A stretch of DNA of 64,000 nt from Bin87 sp965243255 (GCA_965243255.1 CBDEUH010000004.1:2604001-2668000); one strand, 5' to 3'. Positions 26,393 to 35,683 are shown, counted from the first letter of the stretch. Notes: generated by a model not told the origin, from the letters alone. Numbers and translations are program-made.

Positions 26393-26695
26393 ATGCCGCA
26401 AACCGACCCCAACGCGATGAACGCGATGTACTGGGCCGACGTTAGCCTTTGGCTGACCTATTTGTGGATTTACTTCCCGCTCATCATCATCTTCGCGTTC
26501 TGCATGCTCATCGCGCACGGGCTGATCCCGTCGGGGGTGCAGACCGGCACCTATCCGGCGGCGTTGAGCAAGCTGCGCATTCCGATCACAGTCGTCGGCC
26601 TGGCCGCCCTGGGCGGCGCGGTGGCGATGATGGCGCTGACCGTATTGCAGTCTCAGGTAACACTACAGAACGTCTGGAACCGGCTGTTCGTATAA
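26393..26695 (+). CDS. Small two-helix membrane protein, first gene of the complex III operon
   Basis: 100 residues with two predicted membrane helices, at about 18-45 (LWLTYLWIYFPLIIIFAFCM) and 65-88 (PITVVGLAALGGAVAMMAL). No cofactor motif. It is the first gene after the operon promoter and precedes the heme subunit by about 100 bases, so it may be an extra small subunit or assembly factor of the complex. I do not recognise a named family. Confidence 0.7.
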   Translation: MPQTDPNAMNAMYWADVSLWLTYLWIYFPLIIIFAFCMLIAHGLIPSGVQTGTYPAALSKLRIPITVVGLAALGGAVAMMALTVLQSQVTLQNVWNRLFV

Positions 26696-26795
26696 CGACG
26701 CGCAGGACAGACCGACGCCAGGGCGCATCGCTGGGCAATTCTGCCGGCGTCGCCATCGGCCCACCCGCCACCGACGATATAACGATAACTTACCC

Positions 26796-27473
26796 ATGCC
26801 GCCTCTGCCGCCCACCCGACAACTCATTCCCATGGCCTTGGCGGGGCTGCTGGCGACAGCCATCGTAGCGTTTATCGTGGTGGTGCTGTTTATGTCGTGG
26901 TTCTCCAACCCGCCCTTTGGCTGGGGGAACGCGCCGGAGCAGCCCATACCCTTCCCGCACACCGTGCACGCCGGGTCGGTGGAGGAAGGCGGGCACGCCA
27001 TCCAGTGCGAGTTTTGCCACCGGAACGTAACCACCGGAGCCGCCGCCACGGTGCCGGCCGTTGAGGTCTGCGTAATTTGCCACAAGCAGGTGAACGGCGC
27101 CAACGCCAAGGCCGACGTGGCGGAACCGGAAACCCTGATCAACATCCAGCGGGTGCTGGACAAGCACGCCGACGGACGGCCCATCGACTGGGAGCGCGTG
27201 CACCGGATGCCGGACCACGTGCGGTTCGTGCACGAGGCGCATCTGCGGTTCCTGACCCAGGGCGAAGAGCGCACGGTAACGCTGCCAATCGGGGACGAGG
27301 AACCGATGCAACTGCCGGTGCCGGTGCAGGAAGCCTGTTCCGTCTGCCATGGCGACGTGGCCAGCATGACGGAAGTGCAGCCCCAGGACGGGCAGTCGCT
27401 GAAGATGGGCACCTGCCTGGATTGCCACCGGGAAAACGACGTAAGCACCGACTGCACCGTTTGTCACAAGTAG
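26796..27473 (+). CDS. actA: Alternative complex III subunit A, pentaheme cytochrome c
   Basis: 225 residues: one N-terminal membrane helix (about 12-38) followed by a periplasmic domain with five CxxCH heme sites (CEFCH, CVICH, CSVCH, CLDCH, CTVCH). Extra His residues (HTVHAG, FVHEAH) can provide sixth ligands. This is the pentaheme electron wire of alternative complex III, which oxidises menaquinol and reduces periplasmic cytochrome c or a copper protein. It is followed directly by the ActB genes. Confidence 0.92.
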   Translation: MPPLPPTRQLIPMALAGLLATAIVAFIVVVLFMSWFSNPPFGWGNAPEQPIPFPHTVHAGSVEEGGHAIQCEFCHRNVTTGAAATVPAVEVCVICHKQVNGANAKADVAEPETLINIQRVLDKHADGRPIDWERVHRMPDHVRFVHEAHLRFLTQGEERTVTLPIGDEEPMQLPVPVQEACSVCHGDVASMTEVQPQDGQSLKMGTCLDCHRENDVSTDCTVCHK

Positions 27474-27501
27474 CGCGCACGGAACACCGGAACTGTTACC
27501 A

Positions 27502-29742
27502 ATGAAACTAACCCGCCGCAATTTCCTGGCCTGGGCTGGCATCGCCGCTACGGGGGCGATTGCCTGCGACGTCTTCGACGACGAGTTGAAGGTGCAAAGC
27601 CCGGCGCTCATTCCGGAGGACCTGGTCAGCGGGCGGGACACCTGGTACGCCACCTATGACGCCTCGGTTCCCGGTGGGCAGGGTCTGCTGGTGCGGGTGA
27701 TGGAGGGCCGGGCCAAGAAGGTGCGGGGCAATCCGCGGTTCCCGACCAACCAGGGCAAGCAGTCGGCGGCGGCGGATGCCATCCTGCAGTCGCTTTACCA
27801 TCCCGACCGCATCGCCGGGCCGATGCTGCGCACCGGGCCGCGGGGTTCCGGCCAGTTTCGTTCCATCTCGTGGGAGGAGGCGCTGAACCGCTTCAACGCG
27901 GCGGTGAACGACCGGGGCCAGGGCATGGCGCTGATAACCGGCACCAGGTGCGCCGGCTACGCCACCATCTGCAGGGCCTTTGCCGACGCCTTTGGCGGCA
28001 ATCACCTGCGTTACGACGCCATGGACGACGCCGCGTACCGGGCCGCCGTGAGCCGGGTTACCGGCGCGGGGCGGGCGCCCTATCACGACATTGCCAACGC
28101 CGATTCGCTGGTGAGCTTTGGCAGCGATTTCCTGTCCACGTGGGGCAATCCCACGGCTTACTCGGTAGGCTTCGGCGAGTTTCGAAGCAAAGAGCATCGG
28201 GGACGGCACTATCACTTCGGCGCGCGCTATTCCATGACGGCAGCCAACGCGGACAAGTGGGTGCCCATCGCGCCCGGCGCCGAGGGCTACGCGGCCATGG
28301 CGCTGGCCTGGGGAGTCGCCGAAAGCCATCCCGAATCGTCGTGGGTGCAGGCGATCACCGGGGAAGAAGGGCCGGGAGCGCTGCGGGACTTCATGCCGGA
28401 CCTGACGGCGTCAATTTTACAGATACCCGAGGCGGTGCTGAGCGGCGAATCACCCAACGAGTTCTTCAAGCATCTGGCCCACGACTACATGGCCCACGGC
28501 GGATTGGCCATCGGCGGCGGTGGCGAGGCCGGAGCGTACAGCAACGGGCCGTTCAACGCGGCGTCGGTGTTGCTGCTGAACTACATCATCGGCAACGTGG
28601 GACACAAGGGCGGAATGCTGCCGGACGCGGGCAGCCCCATCGCCAGCGCGCCGGACAACGCTCCCGTGACCACGCTGACCGACTGGCAGCGAATCGCCGG
28701 CGACATCGCCAGCGGCGCGACCGGACTGGTCATCATCCACAACGCGGACCCGGTGTACGGGTTGCCCACCGGTGTGGGATTGGGCAGCGCGCTGGAAAAC
28801 GAGAACGTGGCCGTCATCAGCGCCAGCCCCTTTATGGACGAAACCACGGCGATGGCCGACCTGCTGATACCGGACCGGACGGCCCTGGAGGACTGGGGAG
28901 ACGACTTGCCGGAGCCGGCGCCGGGGCACCGGGTGTACGGCGTGCAGCAGCCGGTGGTAAATCCGCTGGCCGACCTCGACCCGCGCAGCTTTCCGGACGT
29001 TCTGCTGTCCAGCGCGGCGGACCTGGGCCGGGGCGACACGATGCCGGCGGCGAGCTACGAGGATCTGATCCGGGCCAACATTGACGAACTGGGCGCGGAC
29101 TTTACCGATACGCTGAAGAACGGCGGCTGGTGGGATGACCGGATGGTTGGCGCAGCGTCCACGCCGAGCAGCGGATTGCTGGACGAAGTCGCCGGCATGG
29201 CCGCGCCGCCGCGGATGGAGGGCACGGGCAACTTCCAGCTGCTGCCCTTTGCCCACAACACGGTATTGGACGGACGCAACGCGCACCTGCCCTGGGCGCA
29301 GAACGCGCCGGACCCGCTGACGACGGTGGCCTGGCAGACGTGGGTGGAAATCAACGAGAAGCAGGGGCGGGAAGAACTGGGTCTGCGAGAGGGCGACGTG
29401 GTGAACATCAGCACGTCGGCGGGCAGCATCCAGGCGCTGGTGTATCTGAACCCTGGCGCGCCTCCGAACATCGCCGCCGTGCCCATGGGCGGCGGACGCC
29501 GGGCCGGGTCGGAATACGCCACGGGCCGGGACGAGCGGGAGAGCGGCAACGTGATGTCCATCCTGGCGGTGACGGCCAACGCCAGCGGCGGGCTGACGTG
29601 GAGCGGCAACCGCTGTACCATAACGCCCACTGGCGACAGCATGGCCGTGTCGAAGATGGAGGGCGGCTACACCAGCCGCGAAGTCGGGGAGCATCCCGCC
29701 GAGCAGGTATTCAAGACCGTTACCGAGGAGGGAGGTCACTAG
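27502..29742 (+). CDS. actB1: Alternative complex III subunit B, molybdopterin-oxidoreductase-like part
   Basis: 746 residues. It begins with a twin-arginine signal (TRRNFLAWAGIAATGAIAC) whose Cys could be a lipid anchor. The rest is the molybdopterin-oxidoreductase fold: LVRVMEGRAKKVRGNP, SISWEEALNRF and NADPVYGLPTG. The CxxC-type iron-sulfur motif near the N terminus of catalytic enzymes is absent, as expected for complex III subunit B, which holds no molybdenum cofactor. In many species ActB is one chain; here the iron-sulfur half is the next gene, so the protein is split. Confidence 0.9.
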   Translation: MKLTRRNFLAWAGIAATGAIACDVFDDELKVQSPALIPEDLVSGRDTWYATYDASVPGGQGLLVRVMEGRAKKVRGNPRFPTNQGKQSAAADAILQSLYHPDRIAGPMLRTGPRGSGQFRSISWEEALNRFNAAVNDRGQGMALITGTRCAGYATICRAFADAFGGNHLRYDAMDDAAYRAAVSRVTGAGRAPYHDIANADSLVSFGSDFLSTWGNPTAYSVGFGEFRSKEHRGRHYHFGARYSMTAANADKWVPIAPGAEGYAAMALAWGVAESHPESSWVQAITGEEGPGALRDFMPDLTASILQIPEAVLSGESPNEFFKHLAHDYMAHGGLAIGGGGEAGAYSNGPFNAASVLLLNYIIGNVGHKGGMLPDAGSPIASAPDNAPVTTLTDWQRIAGDIASGATGLVIIHNADPVYGLPTGVGLGSALENENVAVISASPFMDETTAMADLLIPDRTALEDWGDDLPEPAPGHRVYGVQQPVVNPLADLDPRSFPDVLLSSAADLGRGDTMPAASYEDLIRANIDELGADFTDTLKNGGWWDDRMVGAASTPSSGLLDEVAGMAAPPRMEGTGNFQLLPFAHNTVLDGRNAHLPWAQNAPDPLTTVAWQTWVEINEKQGREELGLREGDVVNISTSAGSIQALVYLNPGAPPNIAAVPMGGGRRAGSEYATGRDERESGNVMSILAVTANASGGLTWSGNRCTITPTGDSMAVSKMEGGYTSREVGEHPAEQVFKTVTEEGGH

Positions 29743-29761
29743 GGACGACGATACAATCCGC

Positions 29762-29817
29762 CCCGCTCACGGCGAGCAGGAGGATCATGATCCTTCGACA
29801 AGCTCAGGATGAGCGGG
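29762..29817. repeat. Dispersed palindromic repeat between actB1 and actB2
   Basis: Outer inverted repeat CCCGCTCA (29762-29769) with TGAGCGGG (29810-29817), enclosing a perfect 14-base palindrome AGGATCATGATCCT (29781-29794) and the CCTTCGACAAGCTCAGGAT motif known from short dispersed repeats of many bacteria. It occupies most of the 103-base actB1-actB2 gap, and could shape an RNA hairpin between the two cistrons. Confidence 0.8.
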
Positions 29818-29845
29818 AGAGTTGAGACCCTGGGGATAACCGAAA

Positions 29846-30640
29846 ATGCCCAACGCCCACTACGAACACAAATGGGGAATGGTCGTTGACCTGGACAAGT
29901 GCACGGGCTGCCAGGGCTGCGTGATCGCCTGCCAGGCGGAGAACAACATTCCCATCAACACCAAGGACTACTTCCTGCAGCGGCGAGCCTACGAGTGGAT
30001 TCGCATCGAGCGCTACTGGGAGGGCGAGTATCCCAACGTGAAGGCGCGCTTTATGCCGGTGCTGTGTCAGCACTGCGAGAACGCGCCCTGCGAGCCGGTG
30101 TGCCCGGTGTACGCCACCTATCACAACGAAGAGGGCCTGAACGTGCAGGTCTATAACCGCTGCGTGGGCACGCGTTACTGCATCAACAACTGCCCGTACC
30201 AGGTGCGGATGTTCAACTACTGGCATCCGACCTGGCCGGCCCGGCTGGAAAACCAGCTGAATCCGGACGTTACCGTGCGCACCCGGGGCATCACGGAGAA
30301 GTGCACCTTCTGCGTGCAGCGCATCCGCCGCGCCGAGCTGAAGGTGGAGGCCCAGAGCGGGCAGCGTCTGAACGACGATACCATCGCCGCCGGCAACTAC
30401 GATCCGGCCTGCGTGCAGGCTTGCCCCACCAACGCGCTGATGTTCGGCGACCTGTCCGAAGACCGGCAGCCGCAGCCGTCGGCCATCAAGCCGTACTTTG
30501 ACGACGTGAACGCGCATCCCGGCCACGGCGAGCACGACCGGGAGACCCGGGGCTACCGGCTGCTGGAGGAGATGAACACCCGGCCCAGCGTCATCTATCT
30601 GAAGAAGGTTGACCCGTATCCCGTGAAGGGCGGACACTGA
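29846..30640 (+). CDS. actB2: Alternative complex III subunit B, iron-sulfur part
   Basis: 264 residues with four groups of cysteines for four clusters: CTGCQGCVIACQ, CQHCENAPCEPVCP, CVGTRYCINNCP, and CTFCVQRI with CVQACP. This is the DmsB/NrfC-like ferredoxin module that in Rhodothermus forms the C-terminal half of ActB. It carries electrons between the quinol subunits and the heme subunits. Its TGA overlaps the next ATG (TGATG), so the quinol-binding subunit is translationally coupled. Confidence 0.93.
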   Translation: MPNAHYEHKWGMVVDLDKCTGCQGCVIACQAENNIPINTKDYFLQRRAYEWIRIERYWEGEYPNVKARFMPVLCQHCENAPCEPVCPVYATYHNEEGLNVQVYNRCVGTRYCINNCPYQVRMFNYWHPTWPARLENQLNPDVTVRTRGITEKCTFCVQRIRRAELKVEAQSGQRLNDDTIAAGNYDPACVQACPTNALMFGDLSEDRQPQPSAIKPYFDDVNAHPGHGEHDRETRGYRLLEEMNTRPSVIYLKKVDPYPVKGGH

Positions 30641-32136
30641 TGGCTAGCGAAACGCAGGCCCACCACGGCGACGAGAGCCACGGCGAGCACGACGCCCACG
30701 AGCACGGCCACTTCGGGCCGGAGATGTGGGTTATCCCCGAAGCGTCGGGGTTAGTGGCCGAGGTCAACGAAAAGCAGGGCACGACGCCGGGCGTGTGGCG
30801 GGCGGTATTCATCGCCGGCGGCATCCTGACGGTGCTGGGAATCGTCGGCTTTGTGCTGAAGGCGCTGGCGGACGGCTTTTCGGACCACCAGGCCTGGGGC
30901 TTCTACATTGCTGCTTTTGCTTTCGTGTTCACGCTGACGGCGTCGGCGCCGCTGGCGGCCTGCGCCTTCCGTTTCACCAAGAGCCACTGGCGGCGGCCCC
31001 TGTCGCGGATTGCCGAGATATTCTCGCTGGTGAGCCTGGTCAACATCCTGCTGTTCATACCGGCGCTCATCGTGCTGCCGGACATTGGGGTGATGCACGA
31101 AAGCGGCGAGCAGCTGGTGCGTCGTTCCATCTGGTTCCAGGAGCTTACGAATCCGTCGGGCTGGCTGATGGCCGGCATGATTGGGCTGTCGCTGTGCTCG
31201 GTGGCGATACTGTGGCTGGCGGCGATGCCGGACATGGCCCAGAGTCGGCAGTACGTGTCGGGGTTCCGGGCCGCGCTGTACGGCAGGCTGGCCGGCGGCT
31301 GGTACGGCACCAAGCGGCAGTGGCAGGTACAGAAGGGCGGGTTGGCCATCCTGGGCGCGCTGTACTTTATGATGGTGGTATTCGTCCAGTTCCTCATCGT
31401 GAGCGACTTCGCCATGGCGATGATACCTGGCTGGAAGGACTCGATACTGCCGCCGTTCTACACGGTAATCAGCTTCCAGGGCGGGCTGGCGACCATCCTG
31501 CTGGTGGCCTACGTCATGCGGCGCTGGGGCGGCTACCGGGAGCTCATCGGTCAGGCGCCGTTCTGGGCGGCCAGCAAGGTGCTGCTAGGCCTGACGCTGC
31601 TGCACACTTACCACCTGTTCGCGTTCTTCATCACCTACTGGTACGGCCGGCTGGAAGTGGAGCAGGCGATCCTGAACTATCTGATGTTCGATTCGTACCT
31701 GGGCATCTTCTGGGCGCAGCTGTTCTTCACGTTCTTCATACCGTTCCCGATACTGGTGTCGAACCACGCCCGTAGGGAGGGCTGGGGCGCGCCCCTGGCG
31801 GCGGTCTTCATCATCATTGGCCTGATGCTGTGGCACATCCGCATCTTTGCGGCGGCCTTCGCCGCGGCGCCGGCAGTGGAGGGAGGACTGTACTATCTGC
31901 CGTCGGACGCCTTCTCGTTCCCGGCGATGCTGCTGCCCCCGCCGGCGGCGACGTTCCCCGGCATTGCGGACATCTTCATGATTCTGGGAGGCGTGGGCAT
32001 TGTGATGCTGGTGTTCCGCATCGGGATGATGCTGCTGCCGCCGCTGTCCCTGTGGGAGATGAAGGAAGGCTCGATGTACCAGAGGGTTGACACCCTGATT
32101 CGCGGGCGCTACCTGGTGCTGGGCAAACCGGAGTAA
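30640..32136 (+). CDS. Alternative complex III NrfD-type membrane subunit (ActF-like), His-rich N terminus
   Basis: 498 residues, about ten membrane helices with the NrfD/PsrC-type pattern. It starts with a soluble, histidine-rich segment (HHGDESHGEHDAHEHGH), then continues with WGFYIAAFAFVFTLTASAP and later WHIRIFAAAF. It belongs beside ActC as the second quinol-type membrane subunit, corresponding in position to ActF of other complexes, although gene order differs from the best known operons. The His-rich start could bind metal. No stop-to-start gap with actB2. Confidence 0.8.
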   Translation: MASETQAHHGDESHGEHDAHEHGHFGPEMWVIPEASGLVAEVNEKQGTTPGVWRAVFIAGGILTVLGIVGFVLKALADGFSDHQAWGFYIAAFAFVFTLTASAPLAACAFRFTKSHWRRPLSRIAEIFSLVSLVNILLFIPALIVLPDIGVMHESGEQLVRRSIWFQELTNPSGWLMAGMIGLSLCSVAILWLAAMPDMAQSRQYVSGFRAALYGRLAGGWYGTKRQWQVQKGGLAILGALYFMMVVFVQFLIVSDFAMAMIPGWKDSILPPFYTVISFQGGLATILLVAYVMRRWGGYRELIGQAPFWAASKVLLGLTLLHTYHLFAFFITYWYGRLEVEQAILNYLMFDSYLGIFWAQLFFTFFIPFPILVSNHARREGWGAPLAAVFIIIGLMLWHIRIFAAAFAAAPAVEGGLYYLPSDAFSFPAMLLPPPAATFPGIADIFMILGGVGIVMLVFRIGMMLLPPLSLWEMKEGSMYQRVDTLIRGRYLVLGKPE

Positions 32137-32142
32137 TTCAAA

Positions 32143-33531
32143 ATGCAGGAAGGCAAAGTCCTACCCGCAGCGCAAATCAACCGGGACCTGCTGCGGTCCA
32201 TATTGGAAACGCCCCAGTGGTTCTGGCCGGTGGTGTCGCTGCTGGGCGCGATAGTGCTGGCCGCGGCGATCACCATTGGCATCATGATCAACACGGGCCT
32301 GGGCATCACCGGGCTGAACTACAAGGTGGTGTGGGGCTTCTTCATCACCAACTTCGTGTTCTGGATTGGAATCAGCCACGCCGGAGTGATGCTGTCGGCC
32401 ATCCTGCGCCTGGCCAAGGCTGAGTGGCGACGGCCGGCCACCCGGGCCGCCGAGGTGCTGACCATATTCTCGCTGATGACGGCGATGATAATGCCCATCA
32501 TCCACACCGGGCGGCCCTGGCGGATCCTGTACTGGGCCTTCCCCTACGACTTTGCGCGGGGCGTCTGGCCCAACATTCGCACGCCGCTGGTGTGGGACCC
32601 GTCGGCGATTCTGACCTACCTGACCTCGTCCACGCTGTTCGTGATAATCGCGCTGGTGCCGGACTTCGCCGTGCTGCGGGACCGGACCACGGGCTGGCCC
32701 AAGCTGGTCTATACGCTGCTGGCCATGGGCTGGGAAGGCAACCCCCGCCAGTGGAAGCTGCAAATCATCGCCGGCGTGTTGCTTTCGGCGCTGATTCTTC
32801 CGGTGTTCGTGTCGGTGCACTCCATCGTGTCGTGGGACTTCGGCATGGCGGTGGCCATCAAGTCGTGGCACAGCACGGTGTTCGCGCCCTACTTCGTGGT
32901 GGGCGCGGTGCACTCGGGCGTGTCGGCGGTGGTGTTCGCCATGATCCTGCTGCGCTGGGCCTACGGCTGGCAGGACTACATCCGCCACGAGCACATCGAC
33001 GCGCTGGGACGGCTGCTCATCGTGGTCGCCACCGGCTGGTTCTACTTCCTGGTGATGGAGATCATCTTCGGCATCTATGGGCTGGAAGGGGACGAGCTGG
33101 CGGTGCGCGCGCTGCAGTTCCTGCCCGGCGACTACGGCGTGGCCTACAACGTGTGGATGATTGTTTTCGTGGGCATCACCTACTTCCTGCCGGTGATTTT
33201 GTGGCTGCCCAAGGCGTGGCGGCGGAACCTGTGGATAATGTCGGCGGCGTGTATCTCGGTGAACGTGGGCATGTGGCTGGAGCGCTATCTGCTGTTCGTG
33301 CCGGGGCAGGCCAACAAGCAGTTCCAGACCTTTACCTGGAACGACTACCTGCCGCAATGGCCGGAAGCGCTGATTGTTGGCGCAACCTTCGCCTTCGTGT
33401 CGATGCTGATGCTGCTGTTCAGCCGGGTGTTCCCGCTGGTGCCGCTGTACGACATCAAGGAAGGCGACATACTGAAGACGGAAATCCAGGTGGGCCGTCG
33501 CACGGTGCCGGCTACTTTTAGAGAAGATTAG
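32143..33531 (+). CDS. actC: Alternative complex III quinol-oxidising subunit C
   Basis: 462 residues, about ten membrane helices, NrfD-like. NYKVVWGFFITNFVFWIGIS, SHAGVMLSAILRL, PIIHTGRPWRILYWAFPY and WNDYLPQWPEALI are characteristic of ActC. The subunit binds menaquinol near the periplasmic side. Six bases separate it from the previous stop. Together with the previous gene it forms the membrane core of the complex. Confidence 0.92.
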   Translation: MQEGKVLPAAQINRDLLRSILETPQWFWPVVSLLGAIVLAAAITIGIMINTGLGITGLNYKVVWGFFITNFVFWIGISHAGVMLSAILRLAKAEWRRPATRAAEVLTIFSLMTAMIMPIIHTGRPWRILYWAFPYDFARGVWPNIRTPLVWDPSAILTYLTSSTLFVIIALVPDFAVLRDRTTGWPKLVYTLLAMGWEGNPRQWKLQIIAGVLLSALILPVFVSVHSIVSWDFGMAVAIKSWHSTVFAPYFVVGAVHSGVSAVVFAMILLRWAYGWQDYIRHEHIDALGRLLIVVATGWFYFLVMEIIFGIYGLEGDELAVRALQFLPGDYGVAYNVWMIVFVGITYFLPVILWLPKAWRRNLWIMSAACISVNVGMWLERYLLFVPGQANKQFQTFTWNDYLPQWPEALIVGATFAFVSMLMLLFSRVFPLVPLYDIKEGDILKTEIQVGRRTVPATFRED

Positions 33532-33543
33532 GGGAATAGCGCC

Positions 33544-34104
33544 ATGGCGATGCCAGGAATTTTGCAGCAGTTGCGGGACGCAATGTCCCCGCCCAGTACG
33601 AAGCAAGCGATACTGGGCCTGTTCCAGGACGCCGAGTCTGCCGCCACCGCTGGCGACGGGCTGAAGGCGGCCGGCATTCCCGAAACCGACTACGACTTCC
33701 TCACCGATTCGCCCTATCCCGAAGGGTCGCTGGGCGAACGGGAGGAGAAGCACCGGCTGTACCTGTATCCCTTCATCGGCGCGCTGCTGGGGCTGTCCTC
33801 CGGCATCATGATCACCGCGATGACGCAGGTGGCCTACCCGCTGATGACGGGAGGCAAGCCGATACTGTCGCTGCCGCCTATGGCCATCGTGTGCTACGAA
33901 GGGACCATGCTGGGCGCCATCCTGTTCACGGTCATCGGCATCGTGTTTGAGTCGCGGCTGCCCAAGTTCCAGCTGGGCATTTACGACGAACGCATCACGC
34001 AGGGTTTCCTGGGGCTGCGGGTGAACGCCGAGCCGGAGCAGCGGTACGAAGTGATGCAGATAATGAACTCCGCCGGCGCGGTGGATGTGAAAACGGACCA
34101 GTAG
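33544..34104 (+). CDS. actD: Alternative complex III subunit D, copy 1 (DUF3341)
   Basis: 186 residues with a soluble domain (AILGLFQDAESAATAGDGL, TDYDFLTDSPYPEG) and two membrane helices (about 80-105 and 118-140, including GTMLGAILFTVIGIV). This is the DUF3341/ActD fold anchoring peripheral subunits. It is clearly paralogous to the next gene: both share AILGLF, LKxAGIPExDYxFLTDxPYPEG and GAVDVK. Copy 1 has an additional N-terminal stretch. Confidence 0.9.
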   Translation: MAMPGILQQLRDAMSPPSTKQAILGLFQDAESAATAGDGLKAAGIPETDYDFLTDSPYPEGSLGEREEKHRLYLYPFIGALLGLSSGIMITAMTQVAYPLMTGGKPILSLPPMAIVCYEGTMLGAILFTVIGIVFESRLPKFQLGIYDERITQGFLGLRVNAEPEQRYEVMQIMNSAGAVDVKTDQ

Positions 34105-34131
34105 GCAAGCAACGCAAGAGCGGATTGACCC

Positions 34132-34638
34132 ATGGCAACGCAAGCAATTCTGGGATTGTTCGACGACGCAGCGGCGGCGGCCGACGCCGGCGACGCGCTG
34201 AAGTCGGCCGGCATCCCGGAATCCGATTACAACTTCCTCACCGACGTGCCCTATCCCGAGGGAGCGTTTGGCGAAGGGATGGAACGGCACCGGCTGTACG
34301 TGTGGCCGCTATTGGGCGGACTGATCGGGTTGGTGGTTTCGCTGGTGGTCGGCGGGCTCACGCCGCTGGCCGTGCCCATGACCATCGCCGAGAAGCCCAT
34401 CCTGGCGATGCCGCCGCTGGCGGTGATCTGCTATACGGGCGCGCTGCTGGGGGCAATCCTGTTCACCATCATCGGCCTGATCGTGGCGTTGCGGCCCAAC
34501 TTCGGGGCGGGTCTGTCCGACGACCGCATCAGCCAGGGGATGGTTGGCCTGCTGGTCAACGCGGGCGCGGAGAAGCGTTCGCAGGTGACGGATATACTCA
34601 ACGAGGCCGGCGCGGTGGACGTGAAGGCCGGCGCGTAA
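34132..34638 (+). CDS. actD2: Alternative complex III subunit D, copy 2 (DUF3341)
   Basis: 168 residues, the same two-helix DUF3341 architecture, with AILGLFDDAAAAADAG, ESDYNFLTDVPYPEG, ALLGAILFTIIGLI and GAVDVK at the end. It lies 27 bases after copy 1, so the pair arose by tandem duplication. Two different ActD chains may occupy distinct places in one complex, or form alternative versions. Confidence 0.9.
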   Translation: MATQAILGLFDDAAAAADAGDALKSAGIPESDYNFLTDVPYPEGAFGEGMERHRLYVWPLLGGLIGLVVSLVVGGLTPLAVPMTIAEKPILAMPPLAVICYTGALLGAILFTIIGLIVALRPNFGAGLSDDRISQGMVGLLVNAGAEKRSQVTDILNEAGAVDVKAGA

Positions 34639-34674
34639 TGACGGTGGCCGACTAACGAGAAACGATTGGTAACG

Positions 34675-35256
34675 ATGAGCATTTTGAGAACATCGACGAG
34701 GATGATGGGGAGCCGGAATTGGCGGCTGCCGTTGCTGCTGGCCGTGCTGGCGCTGGTGGCGATAGCGGCGACCGGCTGCGGAAGGGGCGTCTGGCCGTTT
34801 TCGCAGGGTTCGTACCCGCTGGACATCTTCTACGAAATGCACTACCAGCCGGCCTACAAGGCCCACGAGCCGCCTCGGCTGAGCGCCCCGGCGTCGGCGG
34901 TGCCGTGGTATGGAGCGGTGGCGCCGGAACCCACGTCCTTTGCCGGCTCGGGGGAGCATATTTATGCGACCAACTGCCTGATGTGCCACGGCGCAACTGG
35001 GCAGGGCGACGGCCCGGTGCTGGCACGCATCATCGTGGACTACGGCTACCAGACCACCGACGCGGCCCTGCTGAATCCCAACCTGACCTCGGAGGCGGCG
35101 AGGAGCCTGGACCGGGCCGGACTGCGCGGCGCGATAACGGGCGGGGTGAACCTGATGCCCAGCTTCGCCAAGCTGCTGACGCCGGACCAGATTGAGCTGG
35201 TGCTGGACTACGTTGAAGGCTGCCTGCAGGACGGCGACGCGGCGGCGTGCCAGTAA
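34675..35256 (+). CDS. actE: Alternative complex III subunit E, monoheme cytochrome c lipoprotein
   Basis: 193 residues. Export signal followed by a lipobox (VAIAATGC), so it is a membrane-anchored lipoprotein on the outer face. One heme site CLMCH, with Met in GGVNLMPSF as the sixth ligand. This is the terminal electron-exit heme that hands electrons to the oxidase or a soluble carrier. The ATG at 34675 is used; an in-frame TTG nine bases upstream is an alternative. It is the last complex III gene. Confidence 0.9.
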   Translation: MSILRTSTRMMGSRNWRLPLLLAVLALVAIAATGCGRGVWPFSQGSYPLDIFYEMHYQPAYKAHEPPRLSAPASAVPWYGAVAPEPTSFAGSGEHIYATNCLMCHGATGQGDGPVLARIIVDYGYQTTDAALLNPNLTSEAARSLDRAGLRGAITGGVNLMPSFAKLLTPDQIELVLDYVEGCLQDGDAAACQ

Positions 35257-35296
35257 CCAGGACCGTTTGACCTCCCTGCACGGCGGCGTCTTGTCG

Positions 35297-35305
35297 TGTT
35301 ACCCT
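35297..35305 (+). promoter_or_regulatory. Extended -10-like site for the PIN toxin-antitoxin pair
   Basis: TGT-TACCCT, 36 bases before the antitoxin ATG. A weak match; the pair may have its own transcript within the operon. Confidence 0.3.
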
Positions 35306-35341
35306 TGAGTGGCAACCCTTATTCCACCGGGAGGCGCAGCG

Positions 35342-35683
35342 ATGGCGGGCAACGACCGCATAACGGTAACGGTTGATTCCGATGTGGCCGAATATTATCG
35401 TTCGGCGTCGGACGTGGAGCACGGCAAGGTCGAGTTTCTGGTGAACTCATTCCTGCGCGATATGATGGCGCTCGCCAAAAGACGGCAAGAAGCGGCGGCG
35501 CGCGGTCCTTGTTGGGAGTCGGACCTTGAGCGCCGCAAGGCGGAGATAATCGCGAATTTGGGCTTGGACAAAGTGCCGGAGACTGGAAAGTCACTGCGGG
35601 AGACTATGTCGGAAATGAGCCGTAAAGCTCAGGAACGTGGACTGACGTGGGAAATCCTGCAATCCATACTGAACGACGAATGA
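35342..35683 (+). CDS. Probable antitoxin of a PIN-domain toxin
   Basis: 113 residues, highly charged and helical from residue 25 onward, with no recognised DNA-binding motif. The ATG at 35342 has a GGGAGG site. Its stop overlaps the next start (ATGA), the classic arrangement of a toxin-antitoxin pair. Position and coupling, not homology, suggest the antitoxin role. Located between the complex III and Ccm genes. Confidence 0.6.
   Translation: MAGNDRITVTVDSDVAEYYRSASDVEHGKVEFLVNSFLRDMMALAKRRQEAAARGPCWESDLERRKAEIIANLGLDKVPETGKSLRETMSEMSRKAQERGLTWEILQSILNDE

Noticed and set aside
29749..29757. Internal promoter (GATACAAT) before actB2
   Set aside because: No TG extension or -35, and the region is within a continuous operon.
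32161..34290. A 709-codon open frame on the minus strand across the actC/actD genes
   Set aside because: It is opposite genuine genes, is rich in His, Arg and Pro as antisense GC-rich frames are, and shows no family motif.
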